From contig CAJUOM010000010.1 in NCBI GenBank assembly GCA_910588255.1, positions 1 through 34,124 of the forward strand: a stretch of 34,124 bases of DNA, read 5' to 3'. This stretch comes from an uncultured Alphaproteobacteria bacterium (GTDB lineage: Bacteria; Pseudomonadota; Alphaproteobacteria; RUG11792). The position numbers were made by a program, and so were the translations under genes. Numbering within the stretch: position 1 is the stretch's first letter; each line of letters begins with the position of its first letter. Shown here one piece after another: positions 16,736-25,258 of the stretch. The notes beneath the pieces were generated by a model. The model saw nothing but the letters and a program-made list of their open reading frames with translations, did not search any database and was not told the origin of the DNA.

Positions 16736-16903
16736 CTATTTTTTATCAATACCATGTAATTGCTCCCAATAAAGCTTTTGTATCTCAGGTTTGTCAGAAA
16801 ATTTCGGATAAGTAAGCATTTTCGCAGAAAAAGGCCTTACAATCTCCGAAGAAAAGCACAAAAATGAAAAAAATACACTAAACATCCGGTTATATAATTT
16901 CAT
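16736..16903 (-). CDS. Small predicted secreted protein, 55 aa
   Basis: An ORF from ATG 16903 to TAG 16736, reading left. The N-terminus (MKLYNRMFSVFFSFLCFSS) looks like a signal peptide or single membrane helix. The rest is polar with aromatic residues (AKMLTYPKFSDKPEIQKLYW). No ribosome site is obvious. It lies 62 bases upstream of rph on the same strand and could be co-transcribed with it. Composition looks coding, but the short length keeps this tentative. The bases between it and dnaE (16904-17149) hold no other gene, and a TATAAT at 16949 has no matching -35. Confidence 0.4.
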   Translation of the reverse strand: MKLYNRMFSVFFSFLCFSSEIVRPFSAKMLTYPKFSDKPEIQKLYWEQLHGIDKK

Positions 16904-17149
16904 AAATTTATATCTTGTAAAAATGCTATTTTAAATTTGCAAAAATTGTATAATAAAAATTCCAATAAATAACATACTTGAAGCCAATTAACTGTAAAGG
17001 GAAATTAATTCCTTAATAAGATATAACACAAGCATTTGAGAATTTAGCTAAACATTTGTTTTTCTTTTAATACGTATTTCAAAATAAATTCAAAAATATC
17101 GGGCAAATGTGGTAAAATCAGATATATCTATTAAATTTGGTTTTAAATT

Positions 17150-20100
17150 TTGAATTCACCGTTTATTCATTTAAAGGTACATACGGCTTATTCACTTTGT
17201 GAAGGTGCTGTGAAAATTCCAGATTTAATACACGCTTGCGAAGAAAGAAATATACCTGCAGTAGCAATAACGGATACGAATAACATGTTTGGCGCATTTG
17301 AATTTGCAACAAAATGTTCTTCTAGCGGTATACAACCAATAATGGGATTAACTGTTGATTTAAAAATCGAGGGGTTTCTTTCCAAAATAGTATTACTAGC
17401 GAAAAATGAGCAAGGTTATAAGAATTTAATGAAATTAATGACTTGTTATTATATAGAAAACAAGGAATTTATAAAATACATAACCTTAGATAATCTTAAA
17501 AAATTTTCTAAAGGCTTGATAGTTTTAAGTGGTGGCTCGAATGGTCCTGCAGGGCAATTGTTTTTGAATGGAAACAAGGAAACATCAGGGGAGTTTTTAT
17601 TAAACTTAAACACAATTTTTAAAGATAATTTTTATATAGAAATCTCAAGAACGAATGAAGCTGCGGAAAAAGCAACAGAACAATTCTTTATTAATTTTGC
17701 ACTTAACAATAATATTCCCATTGTTGCAACTAATGAAGTATTTTTCTTAGATAAATCTATGCATATTTCTCATGATGCTCTTATGTGTATTGCTGATGCG
17801 ACATATATGACAGTTAAAGATCGAAGAAGAGTTTCTGAAGAGCATTATTTTAAATCAACAAATGAAATGTTTGAATTGTTTTCAGACTTAAAAGAAGCAG
17901 TTTTAAACACATCTCTTATAGCTCAAAGATGTTCGTTTATGCCTGAAAAGAAAGCTCCAGTACTTCCGAGGTTTATTGATGAATCAGGAGACGATGAAGA
18001 TTTAATTTTAGATAAACACGCTAGAGAAGGTTTAAGAATCAGACTTAATGAAGTTGTTTTTAATTATAGAGAAATCAACAAAGATGAAGTTGAAAAGGAA
18101 TACACAGAAAGACTTGAATATGAATTAGATGTCATAAAAAAAATGGGATTTAGTGGATATTTTTTGATAGTTTCTGATTTCGTGAAATGGTCGAAAACTC
18201 ATGATGTCCCTGTTGGTCCTGGGCGTGGTTCTGGTGCCGGTTCGCTTGTTGGTTGGTGTTTGTTCATAACTGATCTTGATCCGATAAAATATAATTTAAT
18301 ATTCGAGCGATTCTTAAATCCTGAACGTGTTTCTATGCCGGATTTTGATATAGATTTTTGCCAAGAGAAAAGAGAAGAAGTTATAGACTATGTGCAGTCA
18401 AAATATGGGAAAGATAGAGTTGCACACATAATAGCCCTTGGAAAATTGCAAGCAAGAGCTGTTTTGAGGGATGTCGGAAGAGTGATACAAATGCCATATG
18501 GACAAGTCGATAAAATATCAAAACTGGTTCCTCAAAATCCAACAAATCCGGTTGATTTAGCGCAGGCATTGGAAATAGAACCTCAACTTAGAGAAATGAT
18601 GAATGAAGATGAAACTGTTGCGTTTCTTATAAATACGGGATTACAACTTGAAGGTCTTTATAGACACGCTTCAATGCACGCGGCAGGGATAGTTATTGGC
18701 AATGAAAGTATTGATAATCTTGTGCCTTTATATTCCGATGGAGAGACAGAACTTGCCATTACGCAATTTAATATGAAGTTTGTTGAATCTGCAACTTTAG
18801 TAAAATTTGATTTCCTTGGTTTAAAAACCCTGACTGTTATCAAGCATGCTTGTGAATATATTAAAAAATATAAAAATATTGATTTAGATATCTCAAAAAT
18901 AGATATAGAAGATATCAAAACATATAAGCTATTATGTTCAACTGATGTTATTGGAGTGTTCCAATTAGAAAGTGCGGGAATGAGAGATGTTATCCAAAAA
19001 CTTCAACCTGATAATATCGAAGATATCATAGCTCTTGTTTCCCTATACCGTCCAGGACCTATGGATAATATACCAACTTATATCGAAAGGAAACATGGAA
19101 GAGAAAAAGTTGAATATTTACATCCGCTTCTTGAATCTATATTGAAAAGTACTTATGGTATCATGATTTATCAAGAACAAGTCATGAAAACTGCTCAAGT
19201 TATGGGAGGGTATACTCTTGGAGCTGCAGATCTTTTGAGACGTGCCATGGGAAAGAAGATAAAAGAGGAAATGGAACACCACAGATCTATTTTTGCTGAA
19301 GGAGTTGAAAAGAAAGGGATAGATAAACATACAGCAAATCAAGTTTTTGATCTCATGGAAAAATTTGCTGGATATGGTTTTAATAGATCGCATGCTGCAG
19401 CTTATGCTCTCATATCTTATCAAACGGCATTTTTAAAAGCAAATTACAGAAGAGAATTTTATATTGCTTCAATGAATATGGATTTAGTTAATACCGATAA
19501 AATCTCTGTTTTTGTTCAAGATGCAAGAAGTTCGGGAATAAAAATATTACCACCAGATATAAATAAATCAGAAACTCTTTTTTCGGGAGAGAATGAAAAC
19601 GATATAAGATATTCTTTGGGATCCTTAAAGGGCTGTGGAGTAGCTGTTATGCAAAATATCGTTGGTGAGAGAAATAAAAATGGTGAATTTAAAGATATAT
19701 TTGATTTCTTTAAACGAGTTAAAAAGTTTTCTATTTCTCCAAGGCAAATTGAACTTTTGGTATTTTCAGGTGTTTTTGATTCTATTCATAAAAATAGACG
19801 ACAGATTTTTGAATCTATTTCGCTTTTACAAAAAACTGAAACTCAAAAAACTTCTCAAAAATCTTTGTTTGAAGATATAAAACCAGAAGTTATAGAGTTA
19901 AAAAAAGTTGAGGAATGGAGTCTTATAGAACAGCTTGATTTGGAAAGAAGAGCTATCGGATTTTATTTAAATTCACATCCTATGGATATTTACTCAGGAT
20001 ATCTGGGGAAGTTTAATATAACTAGAAGTCGTGATTTTAAAGAATCTGACACGAATGTAACATTAGCGGGCATTCTGATATCAAAAAAAGAAAAATTATC

Positions 20101-20521
20101 TAAGAACGGACAAAAATATGCTTTTTTGACTATCTCAGATCAGGATAATGCATTTGAGATAACAATTTTCCCGGATTCATATTTAAAATATAAAGAATTG
20201 CTTGTTGTTGGTGCTCCTTTGATTGTTGAGGCTAATTTAAAGATAGAAGCAGATAAACCGAAATTGCTTGGAAACACTTTCCAAAATATAGATTCATTTA
20301 TAGAACATCAAAAAGTTTTTATATTGATAACAGATCAAACAGATATTGAAACTTTATATGATACTTTAGAATCTGTTCCCGAAGGGAAAAATACTGTCTC
20401 ATTTATTATAAAGAAGCTTAACGGAAAGAAAATAGAAATTGAAACGAAATACAAGAAAAATTTGAGTATTGAGAACAGAAAAATAATTTCGGGTATTGAA
20501 GGTGTTAGTTTTTTTGATTAA
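17150..20521 (+). CDS. dnaE: DNA polymerase III subunit alpha
   Basis: 1123 aa, near the 1160-aa norm. The replicative polymerase. The N-terminal PHP domain begins FIHLKVHTAYSLCEGA. The polymerase core shows GPGRGSGAGSLVGW, the active-site aspartates in MPDFDIDF (about residue 397) and a further Asp in KFDFLGLKTL (about 553). SLYRPGPMDNIPTYIERKHG and the FNRSHAAAYALISYQ block are present, followed by a helix-hairpin-helix region and an OB fold near residue 970 (NVTLAGILISKKEKLSKNGQ). The start appears to be TTG at 17150, since homologues begin just before FIHLKVH; no ribosome site is evident. No epsilon proofreading domain is fused. Confidence 0.98.
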   Translation: MNSPFIHLKVHTAYSLCEGAVKIPDLIHACEERNIPAVAITDTNNMFGAFEFATKCSSSGIQPIMGLTVDLKIEGFLSKIVLLAKNEQGYKNLMKLMTCYYIENKEFIKYITLDNLKKFSKGLIVLSGGSNGPAGQLFLNGNKETSGEFLLNLNTIFKDNFYIEISRTNEAAEKATEQFFINFALNNNIPIVATNEVFFLDKSMHISHDALMCIADATYMTVKDRRRVSEEHYFKSTNEMFELFSDLKEAVLNTSLIAQRCSFMPEKKAPVLPRFIDESGDDEDLILDKHAREGLRIRLNEVVFNYREINKDEVEKEYTERLEYELDVIKKMGFSGYFLIVSDFVKWSKTHDVPVGPGRGSGAGSLVGWCLFITDLDPIKYNLIFERFLNPERVSMPDFDIDFCQEKREEVIDYVQSKYGKDRVAHIIALGKLQARAVLRDVGRVIQMPYGQVDKISKLVPQNPTNPVDLAQALEIEPQLREMMNEDETVAFLINTGLQLEGLYRHASMHAAGIVIGNESIDNLVPLYSDGETELAITQFNMKFVESATLVKFDFLGLKTLTVIKHACEYIKKYKNIDLDISKIDIEDIKTYKLLCSTDVIGVFQLESAGMRDVIQKLQPDNIEDIIALVSLYRPGPMDNIPTYIERKHGREKVEYLHPLLESILKSTYGIMIYQEQVMKTAQVMGGYTLGAADLLRRAMGKKIKEEMEHHRSIFAEGVEKKGIDKHTANQVFDLMEKFAGYGFNRSHAAAYALISYQTAFLKANYRREFYIASMNMDLVNTDKISVFVQDARSSGIKILPPDINKSETLFSGENENDIRYSLGSLKGCGVAVMQNIVGERNKNGEFKDIFDFFKRVKKFSISPRQIELLVFSGVFDSIHKNRRQIFESISLLQKTETQKTSQKSLFEDIKPEVIELKKVEEWSLIEQLDLERRAIGFYLNSHPMDIYSGYLGKFNITRSRDFKESDTNVTLAGILISKKEKLSKNGQKYAFLTISDQDNAFEITIFPDSYLKYKELLVVGAPLIVEANLKIEADKPKLLGNTFQNIDSFIEHQKVFILITDQTDIETLYDTLESVPEGKNTVSFIIKKLNGKKIEIETKYKKNLSIENRKIISGIEGVSFFD

Positions 20522-20572
20522 TTATTTAAAATTGTGTGTTCTGAAGTCAGGTTATTCAAATTAGTAACGAAT

Positions 20573-21607
20573 ATGTCATTTTTACATTATATATTTTTAG
20601 TTTTTATATTTTTTCAAGAAGGAATTTCTGAAACTTTAAAATGTGAAAATTTTGTTATAAGAGCGATATATGTTGGTGCTTCTGACAGAATAGCAAATAA
20701 AATTCAATTTGCAAAGAAACATTCAATAAATGCATTTGTCATAGATGTGAAAAATGATATCGGAGAAATAACTTGTGATTTGGGAAATTATAAATCCAAT
20801 AAGAATATAAGAGACATAAGATCTCTATTAATAGGATTGAAAAAAGAAGGAATTTATACGATAGCAAGGATTGTTGTTTTTAAAGATAAATTAAAAATCG
20901 AAGAAAATCCAAATTTAGCCATAATAAACAAAGACGGAAGTGTCTATATAGATAAGGAAAAGAAATCATGGCTTAATCCATATTCTGAAGAAGTACAAAA
21001 TTATATAATCGATATTGCAAAATTAGCAGCAAAAGCAGGATTTGATGAAATACAATTTGATTATATTAGATTTCCACCTTTTAAGAATTTATATCAAACG
21101 AAAATAGAAAATAATTTAAAAATGATATCTAAAATTCAACTTATAAATGAATTTCTCAAAAAAGCTGTTAATGAATTACACAAACTTAATGTAAAGGTAT
21201 CTGTAGATGTATTTGGTTGTATTATCCCGGATTGTATGGGAAAATTAACTCAAGAAAGCTCAGAAAATCTGGAACAGAATTATAAGGACATAGCTCAAAT
21301 AGCTGATTACATTTGTCCGATGATTTATCCTTCTCATTGGCCTATTGATTCTTTTAAAATTGAATACCCTGATCTGGATCCGTTTACTATTGTTAAAAAA
21401 TCTATGGAATTGTCAAAAAAAGCTTTGGGATTGGGACTTTCTCAAAAAGTACGCCCATATCTGCAAGCCTTTTCAGCTACTTGGTTAAAAAAGGGATCCT
21501 GGAAATTTTATAAACTAAAAGACATACAAACACAGATAGACGCCCTTACGTATAGTCAAATCAGACAATTTTGCCTTTGGAATCCTGCAGGAAATTATAA
21601 GTTTTGA
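20573..21607 (+). CDS. Secreted DUF4015 putative glycoside hydrolase
   Basis: 344 aa from ATG 20573. This start is chosen because it places a signal peptide (MSFLHYIFLVFIFFQEG) at the very N-terminus; a GTG at 20534 would add 13 residues. The mature part matches the DUF4015 TIM-barrel family: IRAIYVGASDR, NAFVIDVKNDIGEI, EGIYTIARIVVFKD, FDEIQFDYIRFPP, KVSVDVFGCI, ADYICPMIYPSHWP and the C-terminal FCLWNPAGNY. Conserved acidic residues sit at barrel strand ends, as in glycosidases, but substrates are unknown; a cell-wall or exopolysaccharide role is inferred from export. It follows dnaE by about 50 bases in the same direction, without evident functional link. Confidence 0.85.
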   Translation: MSFLHYIFLVFIFFQEGISETLKCENFVIRAIYVGASDRIANKIQFAKKHSINAFVIDVKNDIGEITCDLGNYKSNKNIRDIRSLLIGLKKEGIYTIARIVVFKDKLKIEENPNLAIINKDGSVYIDKEKKSWLNPYSEEVQNYIIDIAKLAAKAGFDEIQFDYIRFPPFKNLYQTKIENNLKMISKIQLINEFLKKAVNELHKLNVKVSVDVFGCIIPDCMGKLTQESSENLEQNYKDIAQIADYICPMIYPSHWPIDSFKIEYPDLDPFTIVKKSMELSKKALGLGLSQKVRPYLQAFSATWLKKGSWKFYKLKDIQTQIDALTYSQIRQFCLWNPAGNYKF

Positions 21608-21664
21608 CCTTGTGTTATCTAGGAGTGGATTAAAGATGATTTCTGGAGTTTATTTTTATGAAGT

Positions 21665-21708
21665 GCCCGTGAGTATGGTACCGTTGATATTATACCATAC
21701 TCACGGGC
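21665..21708. repeat. Perfect palindrome, 16-bp arms (family member A)
   Basis: GCCCGTGAGTATGGTA (21665-21680) and TACCATACTCACGGGC (21693-21708) are perfect inverted repeats around a 12-nt core (21681-21692). It is far more GC-rich than its surroundings and no T run follows. On the minus strand the core plus start of the right arm reads TAATATCAACGGTACCAT, 14 of 18 identical to TACTATCAATTTTACCAT in the palindrome at 32081-32125. The arms of the two differ in sequence while staying paired. Confidence 0.75.
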
Positions 21709-21729
21709 GAATATCATATAAAATAACCC

Positions 21730-21758
21730 TTGACAGAATGTTAAATATGTTATATTAT
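21730..21758 (+). promoter_or_regulatory. Sigma-70-type promoter of the initiator tRNA
   Basis: A consensus -35 TTGACA (21730-21735), 17 bases, then TATTAT (21753-21758). Transcription would start around 21765-21768, a few bases before the tRNA. It is the best promoter match I noticed in the window, as expected for a stable RNA gene. Confidence 0.75.
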
Positions 21759-21772
21759 AATAATAAGTTTGA

Positions 21773-21849
<77 letters not shown>

Positions 21850-21866
21850 ATTCCTTGGTATAAAAT

Positions 21867-22889
21867 TTGTTTTCTCTTAAATTAAAGAAAAATATCAAGA
21901 TCAAAAAAGAGAAAAAAACTGAAACTTTATTTGAAAAATTAATACTATATCCAGAACAGTTTTCTTTTGTCAAGGCTATAGATATTGCCGCAAAAGTCTG
22001 CGATATAAAGTTTATTGAAATAAAATCCAATATCAATTTTACTTCAAAATTTAACGATATATCACTAATAGAAGGTTTAAAAGACGGTTATGCTGAAATT
22101 TACACAAACTTAGGAGGTATTTCAGGAATAGATGGAGTTTTGCCTGATTGTTATCTTGAAGATTTCATAATTTTTAATAGAGAGTCTAAAAAAGCTGTAA
22201 TTGATTTTTTAGATATATTCAATGAGAAAATCTTATTACTGCATTATTCTTATTTAAAAAAACAAAATATCGAGTCTTTATCTGAGCCTATTGAAAAAAC
22301 ATTCATTGGAAATATTATTTTTAGCCTCTATGGAATAAATGCTGAAACTGCTGAAGTTATACAAAAATCAAATATCCCTGAACAATTTAAAGTTTCTGCT
22401 CAAAATTTACTTTGGCGTTATACAAGATCAGCAGCAGGACTTAAGTCAATTTTAACGAGTTTTTTTAAATTACCAATAAAAATAAAACAATTTTTCGGAG
22501 ATTTTATAGAAATCAATAAAGATGAGCAAACTGCAATCGGAAATAAAAGAGAAAAATATAACGTGCTGGGGAAAAATACAATATTAGGTAATAAAATTTG
22601 GGACCAAACAAGAGGTATAGATATCATTATTGGTCCTCTTCAATTTCATGATTATATAAAATTTCTCCCTAAATTATCTCCAAAAGATGAACAAATGTCT
22701 CCATTACAAAAAATGAAAGAAATAATAAGGAATTACATTCCATATGGTATTACTGCTAAACTGTATTTTTATTTAGATAAATGTCGGGTGAAAGAAATAA
22801 CTTTAAATAGTATAAACCGCTTAAGTAAAGATGCATTTCTTTTTGGAAAACATATAAAAAACGCATATTTCATAGAGAAGGTTTTATAA
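21867..22889 (+). CDS. tssG: Type VI secretion baseplate protein TssG
   Basis: 340 aa. TssG is part of the TssE/F/G wedge of the T6SS baseplate, equivalent to phage T4 gp6/gp53-type wedge proteins. Family blocks are in order: LYPEQFSFVKAIDI (about 27-40), LGGISGIDGVLPDCYLE (usual form FGLTGPSGVLP), WRYTRSAAGLKSILTSFF and VLGKNTILGNKIWDQTRG, followed by IGPLQFHDYIKFLP. The frame opens after a TAA at 21861, so TTG 21867 is the earliest start. It has no ribosome site and lies 17 bases past the CCA of tRNA-fMet, so expression may depend on read-through from the tRNA promoter. Apart from the 107-aa ORF coupled to its stop, no other T6SS gene is in this window. Confidence 0.88.
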   Translation: MFSLKLKKNIKIKKEKKTETLFEKLILYPEQFSFVKAIDIAAKVCDIKFIEIKSNINFTSKFNDISLIEGLKDGYAEIYTNLGGISGIDGVLPDCYLEDFIIFNRESKKAVIDFLDIFNEKILLLHYSYLKKQNIESLSEPIEKTFIGNIIFSLYGINAETAEVIQKSNIPEQFKVSAQNLLWRYTRSAAGLKSILTSFFKLPIKIKQFFGDFIEINKDEQTAIGNKREKYNVLGKNTILGNKIWDQTRGIDIIIGPLQFHDYIKFLPKLSPKDEQMSPLQKMKEIIRNYIPYGITAKLYFYLDKCRVKEITLNSINRLSKDAFLFGKHIKNAYFIEKVL

Positions 22890-23212
22890 TGGAAATTATT
22901 CAAAACGATATTTTTGGAAAAAAACATCAAACAAAAACAGAAAAAATAAAAAAAACAACAACTTCCCAAACGAAAGATTTTGTCAATGTTACGCTCCAAA
23001 ACGGTTTGCATGAACAGAATGCAACAACTGATGCTATGTTGATACACCGAGTGTTACAACGTAAACTTATATATTCCGGATTGAGTAATATTAAACATAA
23101 ATCCGCTTTTTTAACAATATTAAAAAATGAGTTAAAAATAAAAAAAGGAAAAACAGATCCAGTTTCTGCTGTTCGAGATTCTTTATTGGAATTTTTTATA
23201 AAATCGAAATAA
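22889..23212 (+). CDS. Unidentified protein coupled to tssG
   Basis: 107 aa. Its ATG overlaps the tssG stop by one base (TAATG), so the two are translationally coupled. The first 30 residues are Lys/Thr-rich and probably disordered. The rest is helical (ATTDAMLIHRVLQRKLIYSG, then SAFLTILKNELKIKKGK, then SAVRDSLLEFFIKSK). It does not look like TssE, TssF or TssK. A T6SS accessory or adaptor role is suggested only by coupling. It converges closely on the alkD-like gene, 8 bases away. Confidence 0.65.
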   Translation: MEIIQNDIFGKKHQTKTEKIKKTTTSQTKDFVNVTLQNGLHEQNATTDAMLIHRVLQRKLIYSGLSNIKHKSAFLTILKNELKIKKGKTDPVSAVRDSLLEFFIKSK

Positions 23213-23220
23213 ATTACTTT

Positions 23221-23910
23221 TTATAAATGTTTTGCTTTCTTTCGTATCCATTCCATTGCGTAACTTCTCATTATAGAAGGCATTTGTGAATTTTCTCTAA
23301 TAAAATCAATAACCGTTTCCGGTTCGATTTTGCTTATTTCTCTCAGCATCCAACCGCAGGCTTTGTGTATTAAATGGTGTCCATGATTAAAAAACTTTTC
23401 ACAAAGATTGAATGTTAAAATGAATTGAAATCTTTTTATATAAGCAAAAGTTGAAACAATAGATATTCGATTTTCCCAAAGATTATCTGATTCTGACAAT
23501 TTTATTATAAGTGAATTATCATTATGCAAGATGGAATATTCTCCCAAAATATAACGCGAAAAACAATCTGTTAAATCCCAATTGTTGATGAATTTTAAAT
23601 TTCTCATAAAAATCTCACATACTTCATCTGGAAATTTTTTAAATTTTGAAGTTAAAATAGCCAAAGCTACGAATCTTGCTTCATGCAAAGGATTTTGCAA
23701 AAGAGTTTCACATTCGGAAAGAGAAATATCTTTATATTTTTTTGCAGTTTTCCTCAAAACAGGCCATTTTGTTCCACAAAATTTATCACCATGTCCATAA
23801 CCTCCAGGTTGTAATTGAAATGCAACTGATATGATTCGTGGCAACTCTTTTGGTTTTTCGGAAAGTATATTTGATATAATTTCATTAACCATATTTATAC
23901 CTGCCATCAT
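23221..23910 (-). CDS. DNA alkylation repair protein, AlkD-like HEAT-repeat family
   Basis: 229 aa, typical length for the family. AlkD-type enzymes are HEAT-repeat DNA glycosylases that remove bulky or cationic alkylated bases without base flipping. Matching blocks: FCGTKWPVLRKTAKKY, LHEARFVALAIL, INNWDLTDCFSRYILGEY, ENRISIVSTFAYIK and HLIHKACGWMLREI. The ATG at 23910 follows GGAG by about 11 bases; a second ATG follows directly. It sits alone, convergent with the tssG unit. Some family members lack glycosylase activity, so activity is inferred. Confidence 0.88.
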   Translation of the reverse strand: MMAGINMVNEIISNILSEKPKELPRIISVAFQLQPGGYGHGDKFCGTKWPVLRKTAKKYKDISLSECETLLQNPLHEARFVALAILTSKFKKFPDEVCEIFMRNLKFINNWDLTDCFSRYILGEYSILHNDNSLIIKLSESDNLWENRISIVSTFAYIKRFQFILTFNLCEKFFNHGHHLIHKACGWMLREISKIEPETVIDFIRENSQMPSIMRSYAMEWIRKKAKHL

Positions 23911-24128
23911 TTAGATAAATACTCCTTGAGTTTATTATACAGAAATTATTTTTGCATTGATATAAATATTTAAGCTGTTTATATAGAGATTCCTAAAATT
24001 TTATCTAATTCCAGTCTCCTGGCATCATATCTTACAATATCTCGAAAAATATTTTTTAGTATAGTTACTGAAAAATTAACGAGACCATCCAAAAATTTGA
24101 TCCCTTTACAGAATTTGGACAGTTTCAC

Positions 24129-24155
24129 AAGCGCCACATAATATATGCAGCGCTT
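24129..24155. terminator. Hairpin after the secreted-protein gene
   Basis: AAGCGC (24129-24134) and GCGCTT (24150-24155) pair, with inner CATA/TATG pairing. It lies 11 bases beyond the stop at 24166 of the minus-strand frame. No T run follows, so this is only a candidate terminator. Confidence 0.4.
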
Positions 24156-24165
24156 ATGTTTTAGG

Positions 24166-24336
24166 TTATTCAACGGTACCAATTCTCAAAACTGCTCCTG
24201 ATTTTAACGCAGTTTTAGTATCAAAATTTATCCTGCTATCAGTTTTAACGTTTATGTCACTATACACATCACAACCATCCAAAGGTCTTATAAAAAGGGT
24301 TCCAGATTCAATATTTATAGGAACATGTATTTCTTG
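24166..24336 (-). pseudogene. C-terminal part of the secreted protein, out of frame
   Basis: Directly after the A7 tract (24337-24343, T7 on the plus strand) the neighbouring frame continues in the same style (QEIHVPINIESGTLFIRPLD ... to LKSGAVLRIGTVE) and ends at TAA 24166. Removing one A from the tract joins it to the upstream gene into a 296-aa protein with strand-turn repeats running through the joint. It has no start site of its own that makes sense. Confidence 0.7.
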
Positions 24337-25057
24337 TTTTTTTATCGCTATTGAAAAATAAGCTCGTATCTTTTTCCCCATCTTTTTTAACAGTAATACT
24401 TCCACTTTTATAATTAGAAATATCTCCTTGAATATCCACTCGTTCTACTATTTCTAAGAGATAAGACTCTGCCGCCCCTTCAGATCCAATATTACACTTT
24501 AGCGCGGGATTCCCCACCTCCTGATTACCTCTAATTCTAACAGTTCTATCAGGACCTTCAGCTCCAAGATATAAGATATCCTTATCAGTATATGTTGCCA
24601 GATCAGAGGCTTTTATTTCGGCATCATAAACTTCCACTATCTCTACATTTTCTTTTTGAAAATTTTCATTAACATATCCGCCTCTTTCATCAACTATTTT
24701 ATAAACTTTATCTAAAGTAACATCAGTAACTGGGTTAGCAGTCTTTATAGCATCGGCATTAGTAGTATCTGCTTCTTCTTTAACACTTCTTCCAACATGA
24801 TTGTTGATAATGGTAGTTTGATCCCCCATAGTCATGCCTGATAATTTTGGATATGGAGCTTCTGTAACCTCTGTATCAATAGATCCATAATTATCAATAG
24901 TGACAGGATGGTCAGAACCAATATTTATATCCTTATTGACATAAACAGTAGCTCCTGATTCAATAATCTTAGGCAAAGCACCTGTTCCTTCCATACTAGC
25001 TATTGCTCCAGTAGATAATATAGCTGAGATTAATGTTGTTTGTAATAATTTATTCAT
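24308..25057 (-). CDS. Secreted beta-rich surface-type protein, frameshifted at A7
   Basis: 249 aa as read. The ATG at 25057 follows a near-perfect AGGAGG by 5 bases, the strongest ribosome site here. A clear signal peptide (MNKLLQTTLISAILSTGAIA) with an AxA-like cleavage site is followed by a Thr/Asp/Gly-rich acidic chain. Many strand-turn units resemble the repeats of beta-solenoid adhesins (TVYVNKDINIGSDHPVTIDN, RVDIQGDISNYKSGSITV). At the A7 tract (24337-24343) the frame runs into TRNTCSYKY and stops, whereas a one-base shift continues for 57 more residues to 24166. Slippage in the tract could switch between a 249-aa and a 296-aa form. I do not recognise a named family; no autotransporter barrel is present. 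Confidence 0.75.
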   Translation of the reverse strand: MNKLLQTTLISAILSTGAIASMEGTGALPKIIESGATVYVNKDINIGSDHPVTIDNYGSIDTEVTEAPYPKLSGMTMGDQTTIINNHVGRSVKEEADTTNADAIKTANPVTDVTLDKVYKIVDERGGYVNENFQKENVEIVEVYDAEIKASDLATYTDKDILYLGAEGPDRTVRIRGNQEVGNPALKCNIGSEGAAESYLLEIVERVDIQGDISNYKSGSITVKKDGEKDTSLFFNSDKKTRNTCSYKY

Positions 25058-25258
25058 ATTTACCTCCTTAAAAAGATATATTTACGTTATAGAGAAGCTT
25101 TTTCATAACATTTCTTCCCTATTTTCAATTCTAAAAAAAGGTAAATTTTTTCTGTTAATTTTACTTTCTTTTTATTGAAGGGATATTTTTAGGGGAAATA
25201 GTCTTTTCCTATTTTAAGCTTTATGCTATTATATAAATGAGCTTATATCTGATTCACT

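Noticed and set aside
23979..24182. 67-codon minus-strand ORF after the secreted-protein gene
   Set aside because: It starts inside the previous gene's end and spans the hairpin at 24129. The last half reads plausibly, but no motif or start site supports it.
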